Positions 32,793-40,652 of a DNA stretch of 64,000 nucleotides are shown here, piece after piece; the first letter of the stretch is position 1, and every line of letters begins with the position of its first letter. The notes under the pieces are model-generated. The model saw only the letters and a program-made list of their open reading frames with translations, ran no database searches and was not told where the DNA came from. Both the position numbers and the translations under genes were made by a program. Source of the DNA: Coriobacteriaceae bacterium (GTDB lineage: Bacteria > Actinomycetota > Coriobacteriia > Coriobacteriales > Coriobacteriaceae); assembly GCA_902835305.1 (NCBI GenBank), contig CADFMD010000001.1, forward strand, positions 124,001 through 188,000. The letters are read 5' to 3'.

Positions 32793-34271
32793 ATGACTGA
32801 GACCGCTAAGAAAAAGCGCGGTATGCCTTCATCGTTCACCATTCTTCTTGCTCTGCTGGCAATCGTCGCGGTTGTTACCGTTATCGTCTCCGGTACGTCC
32901 GGTGGCGCGGTTACCGCTGCCCGCTTGAGCGATTTCTGCACCGCCCCGGTCAAGGGCTTCGCTGACGCTCTGCCCGTCTGCCTCTTCGTTATGATCCTCG
33001 GCGGCTTCCTCGGCATGATGACCGAGACCGGCGCCCTGGACAACGGCATTGCTGTTCTGGTGCAGAAGCTTAAGGGCAATGAGATCATGCTCATTCCCGT
33101 GCTGATGTTCATCTTCTCCCTCGGTGGTACCACCTATGGTATGTGCGAGGAGACCGTTCCCTTCTACGCCCTGCTCGCCGCCACCATGATGGCTGCTGGC
33201 TTCGACCCCATGGTCGGCGCTGCCACCGTCCTGCTCGGCGCTGGCTGCGGCTGCCTCGGCTCCACGGTTAACCCGTTTGCCGTCGGTGCTGCCGTTGACG
33301 CTCTGACTGGCGTTGGCATTGAGGTCAACCAGTCCATCATCATCGGCCTCGGTGCCGTCCTGTGGATTGTTACCACTGTTATGTCCATCCTCTTCGTCAT
33401 GAGCTATGCCAAGAAGGTCAAGGCTGACAAGGGTTCCACCATCCTTTCGATGCAGGAGCTCAAGGACGCCGAAGAGGCTCACGGCAAGGCTGCTTCCGAG
33501 GTTCACAAGGAGGTCAAGCTCACCGGTCGTCAGAAGGGTGTTCTGATCGCCTTTGCCTTCACCTTCGTCGTCATGATCGTCGGCTTCATCCCGCTGGCCG
33601 ACCTTAACGAGGGCGTCGCCAACTTCTTCGATGCTGGCGCTGTCTATGACGCCGACGGTAACGCCATCGTTCAGGGCTGGTCTGCCCTGATCACCGGCCT
33701 GCCCATTGGTCAGTGGTACTTCGACGAGGCTTCCACCTGGTTCTTCCTCATGGCTGTCCTGATCGGTATTATCGGCGGCCTGTCCGAGAAGCAGATCGTC
33801 AACACCTTCATCACCGGCGCTGCCGACATGATGTCCGTTGTCCTCGTCATCGCCCTCGCCCGTGGTATCTCCGTCCTCATGGCTAGCACCGGCCTCGACG
33901 TCTACGTCCTCGACGCTGCCGCCAATGCTCTGGCTGGCCTGTCCGGCGTGATCTTCGCTCCCATGAGCTTCCTGGTCTACTTCGGCCTGTCCTTCCTGAT
34001 CCCCTCGACCTCCGGCATGGCCACCGTCTCCATGCCCATCATGGGACCGCTGGCTGTCAAGCTCGGCTTCTCGCCCGAGGTCATGGTCATGATCTTCTCC
34101 GCCGCCATCGGCGTCGTGAACCTGTTCACCCCGACCTCCGGCGCCATCATGGGCGGTCTTGCTCTGGCCAAGATCGAGTGGACGACCTGGCTCAAGTTTG
34201 CTCTTAAGCTCATCGTCGCTCTCTCCGTCGTCTGCGCCATCATCCTGACCGTCGCTTGCGTGATGCTCTAA
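32793..34271 (+). CDS. YfcC family membrane transporter, probable arginine/ornithine exchanger
   Basis: A 492-residue protein with about 12 membrane spans, of the YfcC/ion transporter-like family found in arginine deiminase loci of several Gram-positives. Cytoplasmic N-terminus TAKKKRGMPSSF; a Gly-rich re-entrant-like segment LGAGCGCLGSTVNPFAVGAA and a second one FLIPSTSGMATVSMP. Position after arcA and the carbamoyltransferase suggests uptake of arginine with export of ornithine (inference). I choose the ATG at 32793, nine bases after GGGGGG; ATGs at 32766 and 32784 are alternatives. Confidence 0.85.
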   Translation: MTETAKKKRGMPSSFTILLALLAIVAVVTVIVSGTSGGAVTAARLSDFCTAPVKGFADALPVCLFVMILGGFLGMMTETGALDNGIAVLVQKLKGNEIMLIPVLMFIFSLGGTTYGMCEETVPFYALLAATMMAAGFDPMVGAATVLLGAGCGCLGSTVNPFAVGAAVDALTGVGIEVNQSIIIGLGAVLWIVTTVMSILFVMSYAKKVKADKGSTILSMQELKDAEEAHGKAASEVHKEVKLTGRQKGVLIAFAFTFVVMIVGFIPLADLNEGVANFFDAGAVYDADGNAIVQGWSALITGLPIGQWYFDEASTWFFLMAVLIGIIGGLSEKQIVNTFITGAADMMSVVLVIALARGISVLMASTGLDVYVLDAAANALAGLSGVIFAPMSFLVYFGLSFLIPSTSGMATVSMPIMGPLAVKLGFSPEVMVMIFSAAIGVVNLFTPTSGAIMGGLALAKIEWTTWLKFALKLIVALSVVCAIILTVACVML

Positions 34272-34283
34272 GTACCCCTTGGG

Positions 34284-34356
34284 TACCCCACGGAAACCAT
34301 GACGATCCTGTAAAGGATCACCTGGTCATCGTCTGTCCGGTGGGGTAACCCCACCG
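34284..34356 (+). terminator. Mutually exclusive hairpins after the transporter
   Basis: TACCCCAC (34284) can pair with GTGGGGTA (34340-34347), enclosing ATGAC/GTCAT and GATCC/GGATC stems. The same GTGGGG can instead form CCGGTGGGG-TAA-CCCCACCGG (34337-34356). A further CCTCCTCCCG/CGGGGGGAGG hairpin follows (34375-34403). Together they probably end the arc transcript. Confidence 0.55.
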
Positions 34357-34411
34357 GTAGACTCCTACCTTTAGCCTCCTCCCGTTCCGTGCGCGGGGGG
34401 AGGCGCTCTTG

Positions 34412-34440
34412 TGTTCCGGCGTTTTACCAAACGCCGGAAC
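34412..34440. repeat. GTTCCGGCGTTT palindrome
   Basis: Perfect 12-bp inverted repeat with a four-base loop in the gap before the DUF1846 gene. Bidirectional; no T-run. Confidence 0.6.
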
Positions 34441-34491
34441 CACTCGACGCTGCAAGCCCGCCAGAGCGGCAATCTGACGTTCAATCGTCGG

Positions 34492-34670
34492 GCATGGCCA
34501 AAAGGCCTATGCCCTCCTCTTTCACGTCACCTTGCTCGCTCTGGTGGGCTTTCGCTGACTTATGCTCAGCCTGCGGCGCTGCCATTGTTGGCGCAGGGGG
34601 CGGCTTGCTCACTCTGGTGCCTGTTCGCTGTCCGTTCTCTGCCCGCGACGTTTCTGCTGTTGGTGCAAAG
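34492..34670 (+). pseudogene. Possible remnant of a second YfcC-type transporter N-terminus
   Basis: A stretch reading MAKRPMPSSF, with TLLALVGF in another frame just after, parallels the transporter N-terminus KKKRGMPSSFTILLALLAIV upstream. No intact frame, no ribosome site, and the likeness stops after about 25 codons. The remainder is rich in repeats and I cannot relate it to the transporter. Confidence 0.3.
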
Positions 34671-34691
34671 GGGTCAGGTTACTTTGCGCCA
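34660..34691. repeat. Short REP-like hairpin
   Basis: TGGTGCAAAG and CTTTGCGCCA pair (one G-U) around GGGGTCAGGTTA. Confidence 0.45.
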
Positions 34692-34698
34692 AAAGGGG

Positions 34699-34767
34699 AA
34701 GTTGCGGTGGAATAGTTCCCGTTTGGCCGTCTTGAGGGGTTAAACAGGAGCTATTTCACCGCAACTT
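34699..34767 (+). repeat. 26-bp hairpin before the DUF1846 gene
   Basis: Arms 34699-34724 and 34740-34767 pair over 26 bases as RNA, with two G-U pairs and one C-A mismatch, around a 15-base loop. Located about 110 bases before the DUF1846 start. All three departures from perfect DNA symmetry are transitions. Confidence 0.65.
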
Positions 34768-34874
34768 ATCGATGGCGTGTTTGGTTGGTGCCTGTTGATG
34801 GCCTGGGCATCGGGGAGGGCAGGCTCCGTTATAATCGCCTAAGACATTAAATGGAAACGGGACGGGAGCCATAT

Positions 34875-36356
34875 ATGCGCCAGGGTTTCGACAACGCGAA
34901 GTATATCGAGCTGCAGGCCGCTCATATTAAGGAGCGCATCTCGCAGTTTGGCGGCAAGCTGTATTTGGAGTTTGGCGGCAAGTTGTTCGATGACTATCAT
35001 GCCAGCCGCGTGCTGCCGGGTTTTGAGCCGGACAGCAAGTTTCGCATGCTCAAGAGCATTGCCGATGACGTTGAGGTCATCATCGCGATCAACGCGAACC
35101 ACATCGAGAAGAATAAGGCCCGTGGCGACCTTGGCATTACCTATGACGAGGACGTCTTGCGCCTGGTCGACCTGTTCCGAGGCAACGGTTTTGCTGTCGC
35201 GGCCGTGGTTATCACCCAGTACGCCGGCCAGCCCGCCGCCGATGTGTTCCGCAATCGCCTGAACGCGCTCGGCATTCCCGCCAAGCTGCACTATCCCATC
35301 GAGGGCTATCCGCACGACGTCGACCTGATCGTGTCTGACGACGGCTATGGCAAGAACGAGTTTGTCGAGACCACCCGTCCGCTCGTTGTCGTGACGGCAC
35401 CCGGCCCTGGCTCGGGCAAGCTCGCCACCTGCCTGTCTCAGCTCTATCACGAGCACAAACACGGCACCGCTGCCGGCTATGCCAAGTTCGAGACGTTCCC
35501 GGTCTGGAATCTGCCCCTCACGCATCCGGTCAACATCGCCTATGAGGCCGCCACGGCCGACCTCGACGATGCCAATATCATCGACTCCTTCCACTTGGAG
35601 GCCTACAACAAGACCACGGTCAACTACAACCGCGACGTCGAGGCCTTCCCGGTGGTCCGTGCTCTGATGGAAAAGATCCTGGGCAAGAGCCCCTACCAGA
35701 GCCCCACGGACATGGGCGTCAATATGGTCGGCTTTGCCATCACCGATGACGATGCCTGCCGCGACGCTTCCAAGATGGAGATCGTTCGCCGCTACTTTAC
35801 CGCGGTCGAAAATGTGCGCCGTACCGGCGTGGGCGATGAGCAAGTCGACCGTCTCAAGATTATTATGAAGAAAGCCGGCATCGATAAGAACTACTCACCG
35901 GCACGCTCGGCCGCCCTTACTAGGGAGCAGCTGACGGGTGGTCCCGTGGGTGCCATGGTCATGCCCGATGGCTCCGTGGTGACCGGTAAGACCTCCACGC
36001 GCCTGGGCGCCGCAAGTTCGCTCATTATGAACGCCCTCAAGCATGTCTCGGGCGTCGACCTTGAGCTCGAGGTCATTAGCGATGAGGCGATCGAGCCCAT
36101 CAGCAAGCTCAAGACGCATTTCCTGGGTAGCAAAAACCCGCGCCTCCACACCGACGAGACGCTTATGGCGCTGTCGATCACCTCGGCCACGAGTGAGACG
36201 GCCGCTCGCGTCCTTTCGGGCCTGGAGCAGTTGCGCGGTTGCGATGCCTTCTTTAGCGTGATCATCTCGCCGACGGACGAGACGGTACTGCGCAAACTGG
36301 GTATCAACGTGTGCTGCGAGCCCAAGTTTGAGCGCCGCGGTTTCTTCCATCGCTAA
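34875..36356 (+). CDS. DUF1846 family protein
   Basis: A 493-residue cytosolic protein of the DUF1846 family. The family start FDNAKYIELQAAHIKERI and QFGGKLYLEFGGKLFDDYHA are clear, as are TAPGPGSGKLATCLSQLYHE (a P-loop-like Gly/Lys stretch) and ALTREQLTGGPVGAMVMPDG. Structures exist for the family but no biochemical role is known to me. I use the ATG at 34875 after GGGAG. It appears monocistronic. Confidence 0.9.
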   Translation: MRQGFDNAKYIELQAAHIKERISQFGGKLYLEFGGKLFDDYHASRVLPGFEPDSKFRMLKSIADDVEVIIAINANHIEKNKARGDLGITYDEDVLRLVDLFRGNGFAVAAVVITQYAGQPAADVFRNRLNALGIPAKLHYPIEGYPHDVDLIVSDDGYGKNEFVETTRPLVVVTAPGPGSGKLATCLSQLYHEHKHGTAAGYAKFETFPVWNLPLTHPVNIAYEAATADLDDANIIDSFHLEAYNKTTVNYNRDVEAFPVVRALMEKILGKSPYQSPTDMGVNMVGFAITDDDACRDASKMEIVRRYFTAVENVRRTGVGDEQVDRLKIIMKKAGIDKNYSPARSAALTREQLTGGPVGAMVMPDGSVVTGKTSTRLGAASSLIMNALKHVSGVDLELEVISDEAIEPISKLKTHFLGSKNPRLHTDETLMALSITSATSETAARVLSGLEQLRGCDAFFSVIISPTDETVLRKLGINVCCEPKFERRGFFHR

Positions 36357-36390
36357 GTTTGAAGCACCGCGGTAATTGCATTGCAGTTTG

Positions 36391-36424
36391 GCCGTATCGG
36401 GTTAGCGCCCGGTACGGCTTTTTG
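36391..36424 (+). terminator. Terminator of the DUF1846 gene
   Basis: GCCGTATCGGG-TTAGCG-CCCGGTACGGC then five T: 11-bp stem with one mismatch-like T-G pair. Confidence 0.88.
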
Positions 36425-36612
36425 ATCAATAAAGTGCCTATTTCGGCGAAAAATAGCCGTTTACCTGCCTAGAAACAATTTGAGCGGTATACAATAACCG
36501 TAACTGTTTCATCCTTAGCGGGATGCCGCATGATGGATATTACCTGCCATCGTGAGGTGTGTCGGTCGCGCACGGCGCGTTAGATGCTCGTGCTCGGTTT
36601 GAGGAGGCTGCT

Positions 36613-36951
36613 ATGGCGGGCAAGGGTCGTGCGAGTGTCAACGATATGAAGCGTGTCGAGGTGCTGGTGTTGATGGAGATCGACCAGCAAACCGAAGACA
36701 ATGGCGGGCCGTATGGTTTCTCGCGCAAAACGCTTGCCGAGCGCGTGGGGGTTTCGCCGTATCGTGCCCGCGCCGCAATCGATCGCTTGGATTCCGAAGG
36801 CATGATTGATGTCGTCTCGCGTTATAGCGACGACGGCGGTCAGCTTGCAAATGGCATTTGCCTCACCGAACGTGGCGAGTGGTATCTTGAGGGCGTCCGT
36901 ACCGGCATGCTCGTTCAAGAAATGCTTGAGGACGAGGTTGCTGATCGATAG
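36613..36951 (+). CDS. Small winged-helix DNA-binding protein
   Basis: A 112-residue protein with a central winged helix: GPYGFSRKTLAERVGVSPYRARAAIDRLDSEGMIDV, in which the second helix is LAERVGVS and the recognition helix PYRARAAIDRL, followed by a wing (SRYSDDGGQLANGICLTERG). Looks like the MarR/PadR/GntR group of small repressors; no effector domain. ATG at 36613 follows GAGGAGG. A -10-like TATACAAT lies about 120 bases upstream. Function and targets unknown. Confidence 0.7.
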   Translation: MAGKGRASVNDMKRVEVLVLMEIDQQTEDNGGPYGFSRKTLAERVGVSPYRARAAIDRLDSEGMIDVVSRYSDDGGQLANGICLTERGEWYLEGVRTGMLVQEMLEDEVADR

Positions 36952-36975
36952 CAGCATGTAACCCTTGCCATAGCG

Positions 36976-37004
36976 ACGCCGCCTGGGAAACCGGGCGGCG
37001 TTTT
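36976..37004 (+). terminator. Terminator of the winged-helix gene
   Basis: ACGCCGCCTGG-GAAA-CCGGGCGGCGT followed by TTT. Confidence 0.88.
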
Positions 37005-37079
37005 GTTTCAAGATTGAGAAATGCAATCGCACGCGAGAAAAATTGCGGACGGTCCGCGGCGCGAGTATTACAATGAAGA

Positions 37080-37111
37080 CCCGTAAGATGTGGATAAACA
37101 ACTTCTACGGG
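37080..37111 (+). promoter_or_regulatory. pyrG leader hairpin containing a DnaA box
   Basis: CCCGTA and TACGGG pair around a loop that contains TGTGGATAA (37089-37097), the exact complement of the consensus DnaA box TTATCCACA. It overlaps the region between a -10-like TACAAT (37069-37074) and pyrG. Confidence 0.4.
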
Positions 37112-37129
37112 AAGCGCAGGTAACTCAAT

Positions 37130-38791
37130 ATGACCAAGCATGTGTTCGTAACCGGTGGCGTGGTTTCGTCCCTGGGCAAGGGTATCACCGCGGCCTCGCT
37201 GGGCCGTCTGCTCAAGTCGCGTGGCTACAAAGTAACGATGCAGAAGGCCGACCCGTATCTGAACGTCGACCCCGGTACCATGAGCCCGTTCCAGCATGGT
37301 GAGGTCTTTGTAACCGAGGATGGTTACGAGTCCGACCTGGACCTGGGTCATTACGAGCGCTTTATTGATGAGAACCTGACCCGCGATTCCAACTTTACGA
37401 CCGGTGCCATCTACAAAAGCCTCATCGCCCGCGAGCGTCGCGGCGACTTTTTGGGCGGTACCGTGCAGGTGATTCCTCACGTCACCAATGCCATTAAGGA
37501 TAAGTTCCGCCGCATCGAGGAGCAGACCGGCTCCGATGTAGTCATCACCGAGCTGGGCGGCACGATCGGCGACATCGAGTCCCAACCGTTTGTCGAGGCC
37601 ATTCGTCAGTACCGCAAGGAGGCCGGCCCCGAGAACGTCTGCTACATCCACGTGTCGCTCGTTCCCTATATCGCCGCCGCCCACGAGGTCAAGACCAAGC
37701 CCACGCAGCATTCCGTCAAGGAGCTCCGCAGCTTTGGCATCCAGCCCGATATTATCGTGTTGCGCTCCGACCACCATATCGATGACGCTATCCGCGGAAA
37801 GATCGCAAGCTTCTGCGACGTCGACACCGATTGCGTCTTTACCAACGAGGACTGCGCGAGTATTTACGATGTTCCGCAGCTGCTTGCCGAGCAGGACTTT
37901 GACCTGCGCATTTGCGAGCGTCTGGGTCTGGACCCGCGTGAGCGCGACATGAGCGAGTGGAACGAGTTCCTGCGCAAACAGAATCACGCCAACCATCACG
38001 CCGACAAGGTGAAGATCGCCGTCGTTGGCAAGTACACGCAGCTGCCCGATGCGTACCTGTCGGTTATCGAGGCCCTGCACCATGCGGGCGTCTTCTACGA
38101 TCGCCATGTGGACGTCCAGCTGGTCGACGGCGAGAGCCTCGACGAGCAGAATGTCTCCGAGGTTCTGGGCGACGCCTCGGGCATCCTGGTCCCCGGCGGC
38201 TTTGGCAAGCGCGCCCTGGAGGGCAAGATCCTCGCGGCCGAGTTTGCCCGCGAGCACAAGATTCCGTATCTGGGCATTTGCCTGGGTATGCAGGTGGCCG
38301 TGTGCGAGTTCGCCCGCAACGTCGTCGGCCTTGCCGGCGCCAGCTCCTCCGAGTTCGACCCGGACGGTCCGTTTAGCGTCATCGATCTGATGAGCTCGCA
38401 GGAGGATGTCACCGAGAAGGGCGGCACCATGCGTCTGGGCGCCTATCCGTGCAAGCTCGCCGCCGATACCCTCGCTCGCGAGGCATATGGCGAGGATCTC
38501 GTCTACGAGCGTCACCGTCACCGCTTTGAGTTTAACAACGCCTTCCGCGACCAGCTTGAGGACGCCGGTTTGGTTATCTCGGGTCTGTCGCCCGACGAGC
38601 GCCTGGTCGAGATGGTCGAGCTGCCGCGCGACGTTCATCCGTGGTATGTGGCAACCCAGGCCCACCCCGAGTTCAAGAGCCGTCCGACCAACCCGCAGCC
38701 GCTGTTCCGAGAGTTCGTGCGTGCCTCGATCGGTCAGCACGAGGGTGTCGATCGCCTGCAGGTGACGCCCATGAACCTCGCTACGGACTAA
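37130..38791 (+). CDS. pyrG: CTP synthase
   Basis: A 553-residue enzyme making CTP from UTP, ATP and glutamine. N-terminal synthetase domain: VTGGVVSSLGKGITAASLGR, QKADPYLNVDPGTMSP and ITELGGTIGDIESQPF. C-terminal class I glutaminase: YLGICLGMQVAV with the catalytic Cys near 384, and QAHPEFKSRP with catalytic His and Glu. Length is typical. xerD begins three bases after its stop. Confidence 0.97.
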   Translation: MTKHVFVTGGVVSSLGKGITAASLGRLLKSRGYKVTMQKADPYLNVDPGTMSPFQHGEVFVTEDGYESDLDLGHYERFIDENLTRDSNFTTGAIYKSLIARERRGDFLGGTVQVIPHVTNAIKDKFRRIEEQTGSDVVITELGGTIGDIESQPFVEAIRQYRKEAGPENVCYIHVSLVPYIAAAHEVKTKPTQHSVKELRSFGIQPDIIVLRSDHHIDDAIRGKIASFCDVDTDCVFTNEDCASIYDVPQLLAEQDFDLRICERLGLDPRERDMSEWNEFLRKQNHANHHADKVKIAVVGKYTQLPDAYLSVIEALHHAGVFYDRHVDVQLVDGESLDEQNVSEVLGDASGILVPGGFGKRALEGKILAAEFAREHKIPYLGICLGMQVAVCEFARNVVGLAGASSSEFDPDGPFSVIDLMSSQEDVTEKGGTMRLGAYPCKLAADTLAREAYGEDLVYERHRHRFEFNNAFRDQLEDAGLVISGLSPDERLVEMVELPRDVHPWYVATQAHPEFKSRPTNPQPLFREFVRASIGQHEGVDRLQVTPMNLATD

Positions 38792-38793
38792 GG

Positions 38794-39735
38794 GTGCCGG
38801 CGAACAAAGAACATACCGAAGCTACTCCCTCGTCGCTCGCCGTGGCGGCGGGGGAGTATCTCGATTACCTCGCGGTCGAGCGGGGTTTGGCGCGCAACAC
38901 GATTGCGGCCTATCGTCGTGACCTGACGACGTACTGCGCGTATCTGGAGCGGGCGGGCATCATGTCTTTTGATGAGGTGACTCGTCAGGTCGTGGAGGGC
39001 TTTGTCGCCGACCGTCGCGATGGGGGCTATTCCGATGCCTCGGTGGAGCGTGCGCTTGCGGCCGTGAAGGGCCTGCATGCCTTTTTGGTGCGCGATGGGA
39101 TTGTGGCCCAAAATCCAACGGCGGCGTTGCGCCTGCCTAAAAAGGCTGAGCGTTTGCCGGAGTATCTATCGGTGGAGGATGTCTCGGCGCTGCTCGATCA
39201 AGACTTCCCCGAGGGCGAGATGGGCTTGCGCGACCATGCCATCTTGGAAGTGCTCTACGGATGCGGCTTGCGTGTGAGCGAGTTGGTGGGGCTCGATGTT
39301 GGCGATATCCATATCGACGATGGCTTTGTGCTCGTTCGCGGTAAGGGCTCAAAGGAACGCCTGTCCCCGTTGGTGGGAAGCGCGGCGCGAGCTCTGACGC
39401 GCTATATAACTAAGGGGCGTTCTCGCTTGGCGGCCCATGCCCACGGAACCGAGACCTCGGCGGTCTTTTTAAATAAGAACGGTCGCCGTCTGTCGCGCCA
39501 GGGCATCCATGCCATCTGTGAGCGCTACGGGCGCCAGGTGGGGCTGGTGGGACTCCATCCCCATACGCTGCGTCACTCCTTTGCCACCCATATGCTTGCG
39601 GGCGGTGCAGACCTCCGTGTGCTACAGGAGATCTTGGGACATGCCGATATATCGACCACGCAGGTCTACACGCATGTCGATCGTACGCAACTGACCGAGG
39701 TCTATCTGGCGGCGCACCCGCTGGCACATCGTTAA
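38794..39735 (+). CDS. xerD: Tyrosine recombinase XerD
   Basis: A 313-residue site-specific recombinase for chromosome dimer resolution. N-terminal SAM-like domain (YLDYLAVERGLARNTIAAYR) and the catalytic domain with Arg in YGCGLRVSELVGL, Lys in GKGSKERLSPL, HTLRHSFATHML, and LGHADISTTQVYTHVD with the nucleophile Tyr. I use the GTG at 38794, directly after the pyrG stop with AGGG overlapping it. XerC/XerD or a single-recombinase system cannot be told from one gene. Confidence 0.92.
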   Translation: MPANKEHTEATPSSLAVAAGEYLDYLAVERGLARNTIAAYRRDLTTYCAYLERAGIMSFDEVTRQVVEGFVADRRDGGYSDASVERALAAVKGLHAFLVRDGIVAQNPTAALRLPKKAERLPEYLSVEDVSALLDQDFPEGEMGLRDHAILEVLYGCGLRVSELVGLDVGDIHIDDGFVLVRGKGSKERLSPLVGSAARALTRYITKGRSRLAAHAHGTETSAVFLNKNGRRLSRQGIHAICERYGRQVGLVGLHPHTLRHSFATHMLAGGADLRVLQEILGHADISTTQVYTHVDRTQLTEVYLAAHPLAHR

Positions 39736-39768
39736 CACATCGCTGGCCTGCATATCTATAGGTATTTG

Positions 39769-39839
39769 GGGACGGGCCCCAGATTGCCACGGCGTGCTTT
39801 TGCGCGCGCATGGGCAATCTGGGGCCCGTCCCATTTTTT
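39769..39839 (+). terminator. Terminator of xerD with 20-bp stem
   Basis: GGGACGGGCCCCAGATTGCC pairs perfectly with 39813-39832, around a 24-base loop, and is followed by ATTTTTTG. It shares GGGAC arms with the REP-like palindromes, so it may be a repeat recruited as a terminator. Confidence 0.85.
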
Positions 39840-40052
39840 GCCACTTGTCGTCGCGGTGGTGGGCCGCATGTGCCTTGGATGGGGGAGTTTGGGGGCGATG
39901 TGAACGGCATGTAAAGGGACGCAAAAATCGCCTCAAGGTCAACTTGAAGGTTGAGGTTGAAAGGCGGGGTTCCACAGGTGGCATCCCGCCGTTGCTGTAA
40001 ACACAACATATTGTGTTTTCGAACATATGATTGGGGGTGTTTTGCAATATAT
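39840..40052. other. Non-coding region upstream of the mraZ promoter
   Basis: No gene seen. Contains purine-rich stretches and CAACTTGAAGGTTGAGGTTG repeats of no clear meaning. Confidence 0.4.
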
Positions 40053-40054
40053 GG

Positions 40055-40113
40055 TGGGTGGAGTGGTGGGGCGGGGTGGGGGAAGGGGTGGGGAAAGGTG
40101 TTGAAAAATGGGG
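40055..40113 (+). promoter_or_regulatory. G-rich tract with TGGG repeats: candidate MraZ operator
   Basis: TGGG occurs at 40055, 40067, 40077, 40089 and 40109 (also 40032), that is every 10-12 bases for the central four. E. coli MraZ is known to bind direct TGGGN repeats with five-base spacers upstream of its own operon. The tract (40053-40093) is also rich in runs of three or more G and could form a quadruplex. Confidence 0.55.
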
Positions 40114-40129
40114 CGGTTCCCCATATTAT
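40101..40129 (+). promoter_or_regulatory. Promoter of the division/cell wall cluster
   Basis: TTGAAA (40101-40106) and TATTAT (40124-40129) at the ideal 17-base spacing, 69 bases before mraZ. A GCGGGG-TGGTT-CCCCGC hairpin follows in the leader. Confidence 0.75.
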
Positions 40130-40197
40130 TAATGACGTCGACAGGCGGGGTGGTTCCCCGCGTACGTGCCATCTGAGTAACCGAGGGGAGGGCGCAC

Positions 40198-40632
40198 ATG
40201 GGAATGACTGGTGCATACGAGCGCAATCTCGATGCAAAAGGTCGTCTGTCCCTGCCTGCACCCCTTCGCGAGGAGCTTGGAGAGCACGTTCGCGTGTTCA
40301 AAGCCCTGGATGTCGATGCTCTGTACGTGTTCTCTGCCGAGGCCTTCGATAAGTGGGTCGAAGGACTCTTCGCGGGTCGTGAGGGCCACGAGGGTTTTAA
40401 CCCGCGTGACATTAATGACCAGAAGCTCATGAGGGCGATCAACAAGCGCACCACGTCGATGGACGTGGACAGCGCCGGTCGTATCGGTCTTTCCGAGTCT
40501 CTCCGCAAGCAGGCGAACCTCGACCGCGAGGTCACGGTTGTGGGCAACTACGACCACCTTGAGGTTTGGGACCGCGCTACGGCCGATGAGGACGATGACG
40601 ATGAGGCCCTGCTGGACCTCTTCTTCTCGTAA
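40198..40632 (+). CDS. mraZ: Transcriptional regulator MraZ
   Basis: A 144-residue protein with two AbrB-like swapped hairpins. Repeat 1 reads NLDAKGRLSLPAPLRE, repeat 2 DSAGRIGLSESLR. It represses or tunes the division cluster by binding repeats upstream of itself; candidate sites lie in the G-rich tract before its promoter. The C-terminus is acidic (DEDDDDEALLDLFFS). AGGGGAGGG precedes the ATG. Confidence 0.95.
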   Translation: MGMTGAYERNLDAKGRLSLPAPLREELGEHVRVFKALDVDALYVFSAEAFDKWVEGLFAGREGHEGFNPRDINDQKLMRAINKRTTSMDVDSAGRIGLSESLRKQANLDREVTVVGNYDHLEVWDRATADEDDDDEALLDLFFS

Positions 40633-40652
40633 GGGCAAGGCGCGGGTAACGG

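Noticed and set aside
34389..34743. Two overlapping plus-strand frames of about 110 codons
   Set aside because: No ribosome site, low-complexity products, and they run through hairpins; at most a remnant of the transporter is present.
36863..38740. A 625-codon minus-strand frame over pyrG
   Set aside because: Shadow of CTP synthase, composed of repetitive Leu/Val/Asp/Gly patterns.
38794..39735. XerD as integrase of a mobile element
   Set aside because: It directly follows pyrG, has the standard XerD motifs and length, and no attachment-site repeats or cargo are seen.
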